From Oscillospiraceae bacterium (GTDB lineage: Bacteria > Bacillota > Clostridia > Oscillospirales > Acutalibacteraceae), in assembly GCA_902772935.1 (NCBI GenBank), contig CACYCR010000176.1, positions 1 to 50,179 of the forward strand: 50,179 nucleotides of DNA, read 5' to 3'. The position numbers were made by a program, and so were the translations under genes. This document shows, piece by piece, positions 6,837-16,156 of the stretch (positions within the stretch are counted from its first letter, which is position 1; every line of letters starts with the position of its first letter). The notes below the pieces were generated by a model that did no database searches, was not told the origin of the DNA, and worked only from the letters and a program-made list of their open reading frames with translations.

Positions 6837-9467
6837 ATGGCTGAAATGACCCCGATGATTCAACAATATCTTGCAGTCAAAAAGGACTATCCCGATACCA
6901 TTTTGTTCTTTCGCCTGGGCGACTTCTATGAGATGTTCTTTGAAGACGCCAAAACCGCGTCCCGGGAGCTGGAGCTCACGCTGACCGGACGCAGCTGCGG
7001 ACTGGAGGAACGCGCGCCGATGTGCGGCGTTCCCTTCCATGCAGCGGATACCTATATCGCGCGCCTTGTTGAAAAAGGGTACAAGGTCGCAATCTGCGAG
7101 CAGACCGAAGATCCCGCGCTGGCAAAAGGACTTGTCAGCCGTGAGGTCACACGCATTGTCACGAAGGGCAGTGTGTTCGAAACGAGTATGCTCGATGAAA
7201 CGAAGAATAACTATCTTGCCGCGATCTATCTGACCAAAACCGGCGCCGGCATCTGTTTTACGGATATTTCGACCGGCGTTCTGCATCTGACCAATTTCGA
7301 AGGAAAAAAACTCGACGAAAAAATCATCAATGAACTCGGCGTCTACGCGCCCAGCGAGATTTTACTCAACCGCTTTTGTGCGGACAACAAGAAGATCGCC
7401 GATTTTATTTCTCAGCGCATCGAGGCTGCTTGCGAGCTGCCCGATGACGATTACTTTGCTTTTCCCAGCTGCCTTGCCGTTTGTGAGGATCAGTTTCCGA
7501 AGGAGACGTTGGAACCTCTGCTGCCGCCGGAAAACAATGCACCGGCGATCAGCGCACTCGGCGCAGCGATCAAATATTTACGCACCGTCCAAAAAAATGA
7601 CGTTGCAAACCTGACGGAAATCAACTTTTACAGCGATACGCAGTACCTGAAAATGGACTTTGCGACCAAGCGGAACCTGGAAATTGAAGAGACCATGCGA
7701 AACCGCGAGAAAAAAGGCTCTCTGCTCTGGGTTCTTGACAAGACCCGCTGTGCCATGGGCAAACGGCTGCTGCGCGTCTGGCTGGAAAAACCGCTTGTAT
7801 CCTATACGCAGATTCTTAAGCGGCAAAACGCCGTGGAAGAGCTCACCGAAAACAGCATTCTGCTCGCGGAGCTGTCCGATGCGCTCGGCGATGTCTTTGA
7901 TATCGAACGGCTGATTTCGCGCGTAATCTATGAATCTGCGAACGCAAAAGACCTCAACGCGCTCAAACAGACCATTGCGCAGCTGCCGCCGATCAAGGCG
8001 AATCTGTCCGGTACACACAGCGCGCTGCTGCGGCAATTATACGAGTCGCTTGATCTGCTTGACGACATCCATGACATGATTGACGTTTCCATTGTCGAGG
8101 ACGCGCCGTTTTCCATCCGCGAAGGCGGTATGATCAAGGACGGCTTCAACGAGGAGCTTGACGAGCTGCACGACATTGAGCGCGGCGGCAAAAAGTTCAT
8201 CACCGATGTGGAAACCCGAGAAAAAGAAAAGACCGGTATTCCGAAGCTGCGTATCGGCTACAACCGCGTATTCGGCTATTATATCGAAGTGACCAACTCC
8301 TATAAAGAGCTGGTACCGGAGACCTACATCCGTAAGCAGACGCTTGCAAACTGTGAACGCTACATCACGCAGGAGCTGAAGGATCTCGAAAGCAAGGTTC
8401 TCGGCGCGCAGGAGCGTTCGGTGAAGCTCGAATATGAGATCTTCTGCCAGATTCGCGCTGCCGTGGCGGCGGCGTATGTTCGCATCCGCAAGACGGCGGT
8501 TGCGCTTGCGACACTGGATGTCCTTTGCGCATTTGCAACGGTCGCCCTGCAGAACAATTATGTCTGTCCGACAATCTGCGACAACACCGCGATCGAGATC
8601 ATCGAAGGGCGGCATCCGGTGGTTGAAAAAATGCTCAAGGATGCACCGTTTGTACCGAATGATACCTATCTTGATTGTGACGCCGACCGCTGCGCGATCA
8701 TCACAGGACCGAACATGGCCGGTAAATCCACCTATATGCGGCAGGTCGCTTTGATCTGCCTGATGGCGCAGGTCGGGTCGTTTGTCCCCGCCAAACGCGC
8801 AAATCTGTGTATTCTCAGAAGCATCTTCACCCGCGTCGGCGCCTCGGATGATCTGTCGTCCGGGCAGTCAACCTTCATGGTGGAGATGAACGAGGTTGCC
8901 GCCATTCTCAAAAACGCCGACAAGCACAGCCTGATTTTGCTGGACGAAGTTGGCCGCGGAACCTCCACCTTTGACGGCATGAGTATCGCCCGCGCCGTTC
9001 TGGAGTTCATTGCCGACAAAAAACGCATCGGCGCAAAGACGCTCTTTTCCACACATTACCACGAACTGACCGATCTTGAAACGGAGATCGAGGGCGTGCG
9101 CAATTACAACATTTCCGTCAAGAAGCGCGGCGACACACTGACGTTTCTGCGGCGGATTGTCCGCGGCAAAGCGGACGGCAGCTACGGTATCGAGGCGGCA
9201 AAGCTCGCCGGTGTGCCTTCACCGGTTGTGCAGCGTGCGCGAGTGATTCTTGAAGCGCTCGAGACGCAGGCAGCGTCCGGCGGCGTGATCCACCCCGTGA
9301 TGGCGGCTGTGCCGCAGGAAGAAGAACCGATGCAGCTGAACTTTACCGCAGCGCGTGACGATGAGATCATTGACGCGCTCAAAAATATAGATACCGATAC
9401 CTTGACGCCGCTGGAGGCGCTGACCACACTTCACAGCCTTGTGCAGAAAGCGCGCGGCGATATCTGA
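6837..9467 (+). CDS. mutS: DNA mismatch repair ATPase MutS
   Basis: Recognises mismatches and small loops and recruits MutL. The 876-residue protein has full family length. Visible: the mismatch-probing Phe-x-Glu in GDFYEMFF (Phe30, Glu32), Walker A GPNMAGKS at 624-631, the DDLSSGQSTFMVEM segment, Walker B with LLDEVGRGTS, and the STHYHEL switch. The ATG at 6837 is chosen because AAAGGTG lies about 9 nt upstream and the sequence then matches the MutS N-terminus (TPMIQQYL); the longer open frame overlaps the preceding gene in another frame. It sits 40 nt after the YmcA/YlbF-like gene and 19 nt before mutL, an order also seen in Bacillus. Confidence 0.97.
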   Translation: MAEMTPMIQQYLAVKKDYPDTILFFRLGDFYEMFFEDAKTASRELELTLTGRSCGLEERAPMCGVPFHAADTYIARLVEKGYKVAICEQTEDPALAKGLVSREVTRIVTKGSVFETSMLDETKNNYLAAIYLTKTGAGICFTDISTGVLHLTNFEGKKLDEKIINELGVYAPSEILLNRFCADNKKIADFISQRIEAACELPDDDYFAFPSCLAVCEDQFPKETLEPLLPPENNAPAISALGAAIKYLRTVQKNDVANLTEINFYSDTQYLKMDFATKRNLEIEETMRNREKKGSLLWVLDKTRCAMGKRLLRVWLEKPLVSYTQILKRQNAVEELTENSILLAELSDALGDVFDIERLISRVIYESANAKDLNALKQTIAQLPPIKANLSGTHSALLRQLYESLDLLDDIHDMIDVSIVEDAPFSIREGGMIKDGFNEELDELHDIERGGKKFITDVETREKEKTGIPKLRIGYNRVFGYYIEVTNSYKELVPETYIRKQTLANCERYITQELKDLESKVLGAQERSVKLEYEIFCQIRAAVAAAYVRIRKTAVALATLDVLCAFATVALQNNYVCPTICDNTAIEIIEGRHPVVEKMLKDAPFVPNDTYLDCDADRCAIITGPNMAGKSTYMRQVALICLMAQVGSFVPAKRANLCILRSIFTRVGASDDLSSGQSTFMVEMNEVAAILKNADKHSLILLDEVGRGTSTFDGMSIARAVLEFIADKKRIGAKTLFSTHYHELTDLETEIEGVRNYNISVKKRGDTLTFLRRIVRGKADGSYGIEAAKLAGVPSPVVQRARVILEALETQAASGGVIHPVMAAVPQEEEPMQLNFTAARDDEIIDALKNIDTDTLTPLEALTTLHSLVQKARGDI

Positions 9468-9486
9468 ACATCAAAGGAGGAGACCG

Positions 9487-11364
9487 ATGGGACGCATCAA
9501 CATACTGCCAAAAGAAATCGCCGATCTGATTGCAGCCGGTGAAGTTGTCGAACGTCCGGCGTCGGTCGTCAAGGAGCTTGCGGAGAACGCCATCGACGCG
9601 GGCGCAAGCGCCATCACAATTGAGATCCGCAACGGCGGCGTGACGTATATCCGCATCACAGACAATGGCTGCGGCATGGAAAGCGACGATGTTCCGCGGG
9701 CGTTTCTCAGCCACGCAACAAGCAAGGTGCATGCCGCGCAGGATCTTGAATCCATTTTCACGCTCGGCTTTCGCGGCGAGGCGCTTGCTTCGGTTGCCGC
9801 TGTTGCAAGGGTCGAAGTGCTGACCCGTACCGAGACAGAGGAAACCGGCACGGCGTTTCACATCGCCGGCGGCGAACCAGGTACGCCGGAGCCTGCCGGC
9901 TGCCCAAAGGGGACAACCATTGTCGTGCGTGATTTGTTTTACAATACGCCGGCACGCATGAAGTTTCTCAAGCGCGACGTCAGTGAAGCGAATGCCGTAG
10001 CCGACGTGGTTGACCGACTTGCGCTCTCCCACCCGGAAATCAGTTTTCGCTTTCTGCGTGAGGGGAAGCAGACCTTGCTGACACCCGGCGACAGCAAGCT
10101 GCTGTCCGCAATCTACGCTGTGTTCGGCCGTGATTTTGCGCAGACGTTGCTGCCGGTGGAGTATGAACTCGAAGGCATCGGCGTTTCCGGCTATGTATGC
10201 AAGCCGACGGCTGCGCGACCCTCACGCGCCATGCAGTATTTCTTTTTGAATCATCGCTCCGTCCGCTCACGAAGCTGCGCCGGCGCGATGGAAAACGCTT
10301 ATAAAAACTTCATGATGGTCGGCAAATTCCCGAGCTGCGTGCTGCATCTGAACGTTCCTGCGCGGACCGTGGACGTCAATGTTCACCCGGCGAAGACAGA
10401 GGTGCGCTTTTCGGATGAACGCAAGGTGTCTTCCGCTGTATATTACGCTGTGCGCTCCGCGCTTGAGACAGATGAATCGCATCCGCAGGTCGATCTTTCA
10501 AAAGTTGCGCAGAAGACAAAGCCTGCCGTCGATCAGTTCCGCATGGTGGAACCGGATGAACCGCCCGTACAAAAGCCTGCCGCGCCGCGCAAGGATTTCT
10601 GGAATCAGATGCCGGCGTCACAGTTTCAGGCATCAACGCTCTCATCGCCGCCTGCCGCATCCTACGGCCGACAGCGTGAAGAGCCGGATGTGCTGCGTGC
10701 ATTCCGTACACGGGAAGCAGAAAAACAGCCGAAAAAGCAGCCCGAACCTCCGCCGCAGCCGCAGAAGGTATCAGTGACGGCTGCACCGGAACCGCCGATC
10801 GTGCGGTACATCGGCGAGGTGTTCCGGACGTATATCCTTTGTGAATATGACAATAAGCTATGTCTGATTGACAAACACGCGGCGCATGAGCGCGTGATTT
10901 ATAACCGCATGAAAGCGCAAACGGGCGCGATGGCCATGCAGGTGCTTCTGTCACCGCAGACCCTGACGCTCAGCAAGCCGGAATACACCGCCGTGCTCGG
11001 CAATCTCGAAGCATTTGCAGCCTGCGGGTTTACGCTGGAAGATTTCGGTGGCAACAGCATTGTTGTGCGCGAATGCCCGATGCTGATTGATCCCGCGGAC
11101 GCAGCGGACGTGGTGCTTGACATCACGGCAAATCTCATGCAATGCAAAACGGACGTCCAGTCGGAGCTGATTGACCGCATGATGTACACCGCAGCGTGCA
11201 AGGCAGCGATCAAGGCCGGCAATCACAACACCCCGGCGGAGCTGTTCGCGCTTGCAAAGCAGGTGCTTTCCGACAATAATGTCCGCTTTTGTCCGCACGG
11301 CCGACCGACCGTCATTGAAATGAGCCAGTACGATCTGGAAAAACAATTCGGCCGTTTACAGTAA
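9487..11364 (+). CDS. mutL: DNA mismatch repair endonuclease MutL
   Basis: GHKL-ATPase partner of MutS. The N-terminal ATPase motifs are intact: ELAENAIDAGA (catalytic Glu33, Asn34), DNGCGM (59-64), ATSKV and FRGEALAS. Residues of about 340-435 form a Pro/Gln/Lys-rich linker. The C-terminal endonuclease domain is present: DKHAAHERVIYN at 462-473, ACKAA, and CPHGRP at 602-607. The metal-binding motif usually reads DQHA-xx-E-xxxx-E; here its last position is Asn473, while Asp462, His464 and Glu468 are kept. The start follows a strong AAAGGAGG at 9473-9480. 625 residues, normal length. Methylation-independent nicking, as in most bacteria without MutH, is likely but the substitution deserves a check. 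Confidence 0.95.
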   Translation: MGRINILPKEIADLIAAGEVVERPASVVKELAENAIDAGASAITIEIRNGGVTYIRITDNGCGMESDDVPRAFLSHATSKVHAAQDLESIFTLGFRGEALASVAAVARVEVLTRTETEETGTAFHIAGGEPGTPEPAGCPKGTTIVVRDLFYNTPARMKFLKRDVSEANAVADVVDRLALSHPEISFRFLREGKQTLLTPGDSKLLSAIYAVFGRDFAQTLLPVEYELEGIGVSGYVCKPTAARPSRAMQYFFLNHRSVRSRSCAGAMENAYKNFMMVGKFPSCVLHLNVPARTVDVNVHPAKTEVRFSDERKVSSAVYYAVRSALETDESHPQVDLSKVAQKTKPAVDQFRMVEPDEPPVQKPAAPRKDFWNQMPASQFQASTLSSPPAASYGRQREEPDVLRAFRTREAEKQPKKQPEPPPQPQKVSVTAAPEPPIVRYIGEVFRTYILCEYDNKLCLIDKHAAHERVIYNRMKAQTGAMAMQVLLSPQTLTLSKPEYTAVLGNLEAFAACGFTLEDFGGNSIVVRECPMLIDPADAADVVLDITANLMQCKTDVQSELIDRMMYTAACKAAIKAGNHNTPAELFALAKQVLSDNNVRFCPHGRPTVIEMSQYDLEKQFGRLQ

Positions 11365-11382
11365 AAGAAGGGGGTTGGGCCG

Positions 11383-12324
11383 TTGAACAAAGCATCCGTT
11401 GCCGTGATTGTCGGCCCGACCGCAAGCGGAAAATCGGCACTCGGCGTCGCCGTTGCAAAAGCGCTCGGCGGAGAGATCATTTCTGCAGATTCCATGCAGA
11501 TCTACCGTGGGATGCCGATTGCAACCGCGCAGCCGACCGCGGAGGAAACCGACGGCGTGCCGCATCACCTGATCGGCTTTCTTTCACCGCAAGATCGCTT
11601 CAGCGTCGCCGCGTATCAGCGCCTTTGCACAAAAACCATCACTGCGGTGCTTCAGCGCGGCAAACTGCCGATCCTTGTCGGCGGCACCGGGCTGTATATC
11701 GACGCCGTGATCCGAAATACGCGGTTTCTTGATGTGCCGGATACGCCGATCCGCAAGCAGCTCGAAGGCCGCGCCGAACAAGAGGGGACAGAACCTCTGC
11801 TTTCAAAGCTGCAGTCGATTGACCCGCAGACCGCAGCTTTTCTGCATCTCAGTGACCGCAAACGCATTATCCGTGCACTTGAGGTCTACTATTCCACCGG
11901 TAAAACAATGACCGAACAGCGGCTGCAATCGCATGATGAAGAAAGTCCATTCCGCTTTTGTGTGATCGGGCTGACCGCCGATGACCGGGATGTCCTTTAC
12001 GACCGGATTGACCGCCGGGTCGATCAGATGCTTGAAAACGGTTTGCTGGACGAAGCGCAAATGTTTTTCGCTGCAGAAGATGCCGCCACCGCCGCACAGG
12101 CCATCGGCTATAAAGAACTGAAACAGTATCTCGACGGCACGGCGCCGCTGGATGCATGTGTTGCACTGCTCAAGCGGGAAACGCGGCGCTACGCCAAACG
12201 GCAGCTGACATGGTTTCGCCGGTATCCGGAGATTCACTGGCTGTCCATCGACCGAATACCGCAGGAGATGCTTGCCGCAAAAGCTGTCGCCGTTCTACAG
12301 AAGTTTTTAGGAGAAACGCCATGA
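11383..12324 (+). CDS. miaA: tRNA dimethylallyltransferase
   Basis: Transfers dimethylallyl from DMAPP to A37 of tRNAs to form i6A, the substrate of MiaB encoded upstream. The 313-residue protein shows Walker A GPTASGKS at 11-18, SADSMQIYRGMPIATAQPT with the catalytic Asp, GGTGLYIDAVI, and the RRYAKRQLTWFRR segment near the C-terminus. Start is TTG at 11383 behind AGAAGGGGG; no in-frame ATG gives a complete P-loop. It follows mutL by 18 nt and its TGA overlaps the ATG of the next gene, so the block mutS-mutL-miaA-HlyD-like appears to be one transcript. Confidence 0.95.
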   Translation: MNKASVAVIVGPTASGKSALGVAVAKALGGEIISADSMQIYRGMPIATAQPTAEETDGVPHHLIGFLSPQDRFSVAAYQRLCTKTITAVLQRGKLPILVGGTGLYIDAVIRNTRFLDVPDTPIRKQLEGRAEQEGTEPLLSKLQSIDPQTAAFLHLSDRKRIIRALEVYYSTGKTMTEQRLQSHDEESPFRFCVIGLTADDRDVLYDRIDRRVDQMLENGLLDEAQMFFAAEDAATAAQAIGYKELKQYLDGTAPLDACVALLKRETRRYAKRQLTWFRRYPEIHWLSIDRIPQEMLAAKAVAVLQKFLGETP

Positions 12325-13619
12325 AAAAGAAATCCAGTGACGCAAAAACCGCTATCATTATCCTGAGTGTTGTTGCCGTCATCGTTCTTGCATATATCGG
12401 GCAGGACCTGTATTTCAAATGGTCCGGAAAGCTGCGCACGGAGTATCTGTTTGATACCACGGAAAAGGAAGTCATCGCCGTTGACGGTTTTGTTGTCCGC
12501 GATGAAAACCGCAACGAAGGGTCGCAGAACACGTCCCTGTTGAAAATGCAGGCAGACCGCATTTACATCCCGACGGTGACGGACAGCACCAGCGTTGCCG
12601 CCGGCGCGCCGATTGCCTATGCGTTCAAGAGCGAATCGCAGGCCGAGGCGTATCAGGAAAGCCAGCTCATTGATCGGAAGATCGCCTACCTTGAAGAGCT
12701 TCAGTCGCAGGAAAACCTGAATTATATCAATGTCGTCGCGCTCAACTCCGAGATTGTTTCCGCGGTCAACAACTATATCGGCATTGTTGAATCCAACCGG
12801 CTGTCCGCCGCGTCAGACGCAATTCAGCGCATCAATTATAAGATCACAACCAAGCAGATCGCGACCGGCACGCAGCTCGATTTCACCGCGCAGCTGCAGC
12901 AGCTGCAAAAACAAAAGAAGTCACTGCAGTCCAATCTGCGAAATCCGCAGACCGTCGCCGCGCCTTACGCCGGCTACTTTGTCAGCGGCATCGACGGCTA
13001 TGAAAACGCGGTCTCCTTCCAGGATGTACGCACCGACGGTGTGACTGCATCACAGGTCGACGAACTGATGAAGCAAAAGCCGGAGGAGACGACCGATGCG
13101 TTCGGCAAAATCATCGGACAGCATACGTGGTACTTCCTTTGCAATGTCTCCATGAATCAGCTTTCGAATCTGAAAAAGGGGTACTACGTCACGGTCAGCT
13201 TCCCGGACAAGGGCATTTACGACGTTTCGCTGCGTGTGCACAGCATTTCCGACCGAGCGGGCGACAAGGTTGCGCTGGTGCTCAAATGCACCTCCATGAA
13301 CGAGGCGCTGTCCACACTGCGCAAGGAACGCGCGGAGATTACCGTGCGCACGTATAACGGCTTCAAGATCAGCAACGATGCACTGCGCGAAGAAAACGGC
13401 CTGACCGGCGTCTATGTCCTGAGCGGCAACGTCGTGGTCTTCAAACCGATCAAGATTCTTTACAACGCAGACAATTATGTCATCGCCGGACCTGCAGTCT
13501 ATTACAACGACAAGGGCGAGATTGACAAGGAAAAAACACCGAATCTGCCGCAGGTGGAAACCTACGATCAGGTGATTGTGAAAGGAAAGAATTTGCATGA
13601 CAAAAAAGTTATCGACTGA
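12321..13619 (+). CDS. HlyD-like membrane-anchored protein
   Basis: 432-residue protein with one N-terminal transmembrane helix (about residues 10-30) and the rest predicted outside the membrane. Residues 40-100 and 210-240 look like the two halves of a biotinyl-lipoyl-like/HlyD barrel (EKEVIAVDGFVVRDE; VAAPYAGYFVSGIDGYE), separated by a helical, probably coiled-coil stretch (about 105-205), followed by beta-rich sequence. Such proteins are annotated as HlyD-family adaptors, but no ABC or RND transporter is adjacent. It overlaps miaA by 4 nt and yggS by 23 nt, just ahead of sepF and divIVA, so an envelope or division role is possible. No specific function can be assigned. Confidence 0.7.
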   Translation: MKKKSSDAKTAIIILSVVAVIVLAYIGQDLYFKWSGKLRTEYLFDTTEKEVIAVDGFVVRDENRNEGSQNTSLLKMQADRIYIPTVTDSTSVAAGAPIAYAFKSESQAEAYQESQLIDRKIAYLEELQSQENLNYINVVALNSEIVSAVNNYIGIVESNRLSAASDAIQRINYKITTKQIATGTQLDFTAQLQQLQKQKKSLQSNLRNPQTVAAPYAGYFVSGIDGYENAVSFQDVRTDGVTASQVDELMKQKPEETTDAFGKIIGQHTWYFLCNVSMNQLSNLKKGYYVTVSFPDKGIYDVSLRVHSISDRAGDKVALVLKCTSMNEALSTLRKERAEITVRTYNGFKISNDALREENGLTGVYVLSGNVVVFKPIKILYNADNYVIAGPAVYYNDKGEIDKEKTPNLPQVETYDQVIVKGKNLHDKKVID

Positions 13620-14319
13620 GGAACGGTTTGCGGCGATTGAACACAATCTGGCATTCATCAATGCGCGCATCGCCGCCGCAGCGGAAAAAACCGGACGCAC
13701 GCGCAGCGACATCCGCCTGATGGCGGTGACAAAGACAGTGGAGCCCGTGTTCATCAACCACGCAATTTCGTGCGGCGTGGATCTCATCGGAGAAAACAAG
13801 GTACAGGAATTCCTTGCGAAAAAGCCATTTTTGCATCTGGACGGCGTGGACGCGCATCTGATCGGGCACCTGCAGACCAACAAGGTCCGCCAGATCGTCG
13901 GTCAGGTTTCCACGATTCAGTCCGTTGACAGTGAAAAACTCGCGCGGGAAATCGAAAAGCAAAGCGAAAAGGCCGGCGTCATCACCGACTGCCTCATCGA
14001 AGTCAATATCGGCGAAGAGGAAAGCAAGACCGGCATTGATGAAACGGCCGTCATGCAGCTGCTGGAAACCATGGCAGCCCTGCCGCATCTGCGCGTCAAA
14101 GGGCTCATGGCGATCCCGCCGATCTGCCCGGAAGACGAATTACGGCAATATTTTGAAAAAATGTATGCAATGTTTGTTGACATTGGACGAAAAAAGTTAG
14201 ATAATGTAAGTATGGATATTCTGTCCATGGGGATGTCATCGGACTACGAACAGGCAATTCTTTGCGGCGCGAATATGGTACGCGTCGGTTCCTCGATCTT
14301 CGGACCGAGATTATATTGA
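13597..14319 (+). CDS. yggS: YggS-family pyridoxal phosphate homeostasis protein
   Basis: PLP-binding protein (PLPBP/YggS/YlmE) that buffers free PLP and affects amino acid and vitamin B6 balance; no enzymatic activity is established for the family. The 240-residue single-domain TIM barrel has the PLP-binding lysine in MAVTKT (Lys46), GENKVQEF, and the phosphate-binding region SMGMSSDYEQAI plus RVGSSIFGPR near the C-terminus. It begins inside the end of the upstream gene (23 nt overlap) behind GAAAGGA. It is followed by sepF, the ylmE-sepF order found in many Gram-positive bacteria. Confidence 0.94.
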   Translation: MTKKLSTEERFAAIEHNLAFINARIAAAAEKTGRTRSDIRLMAVTKTVEPVFINHAISCGVDLIGENKVQEFLAKKPFLHLDGVDAHLIGHLQTNKVRQIVGQVSTIQSVDSEKLAREIEKQSEKAGVITDCLIEVNIGEEESKTGIDETAVMQLLETMAALPHLRVKGLMAIPPICPEDELRQYFEKMYAMFVDIGRKKLDNVSMDILSMGMSSDYEQAILCGANMVRVGSSIFGPRLY

Positions 14320-14351
14320 TTTAGAAAAGTATAAATTGGAGGATATAAACA

Positions 14352-14975
14352 ATGAAGGACAGCATCTTTAAGAAAATCAAGGAAAACGTGAAAAACGCAA
14401 TCAATCTGCAGGACGACGATGACGATTACATCGACGACGACGAGGATTACGGTGATTACGACGACGAGGATTATGATGCCGCACCGCAGAGCAACTATGG
14501 AGAAAACGCCTATACCGGCACCTCTCTCGGCCCGGATCCTTATACGCCGTACGGCGCTTCCGCGTCCAAAGCGTCCGATAGTAAATCCGCGCCTTCCGCG
14601 CCGCAGTATACGTCTTCGTATCAGTCTGCCGCCATTCCACCGGCAACCGGAAAGAAGGGCGCCGGCAACATCTACAAGATGAGCGGCACAAAGACATCCG
14701 GCAAAATGAAGGTCGCGCTCTTTGCGCTTTCCGGCATTGACGATACGGAGAGCGTTGCCAACGCCATGATCGAGCGCAACATTGTGATCATCTGCGACTT
14801 CAATCAGATCACCCCGGAAGATCAGCGCCGCGTTCTGGATTTCCTTGACGGCGTGAAGTACGTCTGCAATTCGCGCATTGAAAACATTTCCGGCCGCATC
14901 TTTCTGATTGTCCCGGAGATGGCAGAGCTGTCCGGTGACTTCTTCAGTCAGGTGGACGCCTCGTCGCTTTATTAA
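14352..14975 (+). CDS. sepF: Cell division protein SepF
   Basis: Membrane-anchoring partner of FtsZ that forms rings and supports septum formation. The 207-residue product has a short N-terminal amphipathic helix (about 1-20, FKKIKENVKNAINL), a very acidic Asp/Tyr-rich linker (about 23-43), a Ser/Ala/Pro-rich linker to about 115, and a C-terminal SepF domain (about 118-200) with KVALFALSGIDDTESVANAM and GRIFLIVPEM. An upstream TTGGAGGAT gives a strong ribosome site. It is longer than Bacillus SepF (about 150) because of the linker. The usual ylmG and ylmH genes between sepF and divIVA are absent. Confidence 0.92.
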   Translation: MKDSIFKKIKENVKNAINLQDDDDDYIDDDEDYGDYDDEDYDAAPQSNYGENAYTGTSLGPDPYTPYGASASKASDSKSAPSAPQYTSSYQSAAIPPATGKKGAGNIYKMSGTKTSGKMKVALFALSGIDDTESVANAMIERNIVIICDFNQITPEDQRRVLDFLDGVKYVCNSRIENISGRIFLIVPEMAELSGDFFSQVDASSLY

Positions 14976-15008
14976 AGAATCTAATTAGCATTAGGGAGGA
15001 AATATCTT

Positions 15009-16148
15009 ATGGCACTGATGTCACCGAGTCAGATCAGTTCCCCGAACTTTCCGCTTGCCGGCCGCGGCGCATACCGCACCACGGAAGTGGACGCATTTAT
15101 GCAGCGTGTTGCGTATGCATACAATGAACTGCTGCAGGAAAATGCCGAGCTGAAAAACAAGTTTGCTTCGCTTTCTTCAATCATCGAGGAATACAACGCC
15201 GGCAAAAACGCAATCGCCAGCGCTCTGCTCAAAGCGGAGACCAGCGCATCGCATACCGTTGAAGCCGCAAAAGCAGCCGCAGATCAGATCCTTGGCGAAG
15301 CGTCCTCCAAGGCGCAGTCGCTCATCCGTGAAAAAACGCAGGATGCGGAAACCTATGCCACGGAGAAAAAGGCGGAAGCGGACGCCTATTATCAGAAGCT
15401 GCAAAGCGAAATGCAGCGCGTGATGCAGACGGCAGAGGCCCAAAGCCGCCAGTATGCCGAGGACATCAACGCGCAGGCAGCGCACATCATTGCCGACGCA
15501 AACGAAAAGGCCGCTGCCATTGTCGCTGCCGCTTACAAGGATGCGCAGGCTGCACAGGAGAAGACCGAAGAGATCATCTCCCGTGCGCACGTTGAAATCG
15601 AAACGACCCGCAATTCGATTGCCGCCTTTAAGGAAGAGGCCCTTTCCGCGCTTTCAAAGCTGCTGCCGCTGATCGAAGGCATTCCGGTCGAAGAATACAC
15701 CGCACCGGAGCTTTCCGTCAATGCAGCGGAGATTCCGCAGGTGGCGGCCGAAGCTGCCGAAGCAAAGACGCTCGATCTCGGCGGTCTGTTCGAGACCATA
15801 GACACCACGCCCGACGCACACGCCGCAGCACCTGCTGCAGAGGAAGTCGTACAGCCCGAAGAGGTGCCGGCAGAAGAACCTGCCGAGGAAGCGCCGTCGC
15901 TGTTCACATTCCAGTCGGCACCACAGGCACCGGTTGCGCCCGCGGAGGATGCATCGAACCTGTTCACCACGTTGCAGTCGGCACCGAAGGTGCCGGCAGC
16001 CCCCGCAGAGGATGCGTCGAACCTGTTCACGACGTCCCAGTCCGCACCGCAGGCACCGGCCGAAGAACCGGCTGCGCCACAGGATGACGGGCAGGATGAT
16101 GACATCAAGTTCCGCCTGATGGGCGACTTCAACATCTTTGACGATTGA
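15009..16148 (+). CDS. divIVA: DivIVA-domain protein with repetitive C-terminus
   Basis: Coiled-coil polar/septal scaffold. The N-terminal lipid-binding domain is recognisable at about 1-50 (MSPSQISSPNFPLAGRGAYRTTEVDAFM, then NELLQENAELKNK); residues 55-225 form a long Ala/Glu/Lys-rich coiled coil. From about 270 to the end the protein is an acidic Pro/Ala/Glu-rich tail with near-identical 20-21 residue repeats (LFTxxQSAPxxPxAPAEDASN, about 298-356). The 379-residue length exceeds Bacillus DivIVA (164) because of this tail. TTAGGGAGG precedes the ATG. Partner division genes yggS and sepF lie just upstream. Confidence 0.87.
   Translation: MALMSPSQISSPNFPLAGRGAYRTTEVDAFMQRVAYAYNELLQENAELKNKFASLSSIIEEYNAGKNAIASALLKAETSASHTVEAAKAAADQILGEASSKAQSLIREKTQDAETYATEKKAEADAYYQKLQSEMQRVMQTAEAQSRQYAEDINAQAAHIIADANEKAAAIVAAAYKDAQAAQEKTEEIISRAHVEIETTRNSIAAFKEEALSALSKLLPLIEGIPVEEYTAPELSVNAAEIPQVAAEAAEAKTLDLGGLFETIDTTPDAHAAAPAAEEVVQPEEVPAEEPAEEAPSLFTFQSAPQAPVAPAEDASNLFTTLQSAPKVPAAPAEDASNLFTTSQSAPQAPAEEPAAPQDDGQDDDIKFRLMGDFNIFDD
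15900..16070 (+). repeat. In-frame tandem repeat in the divIVA tail
   Basis: Three copies begin at 15900, 15960 and 16023, so the units are 60 and 63 nt and stay in frame. Each encodes LFT, then QSAP, then a Pro/Ala linker; the first two full units end in AEDASN and the third is truncated. Third-position differences show the copies are not brand-new duplications. Confidence 0.85.
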
Positions 16149-16156
16149 GGCGTTTT

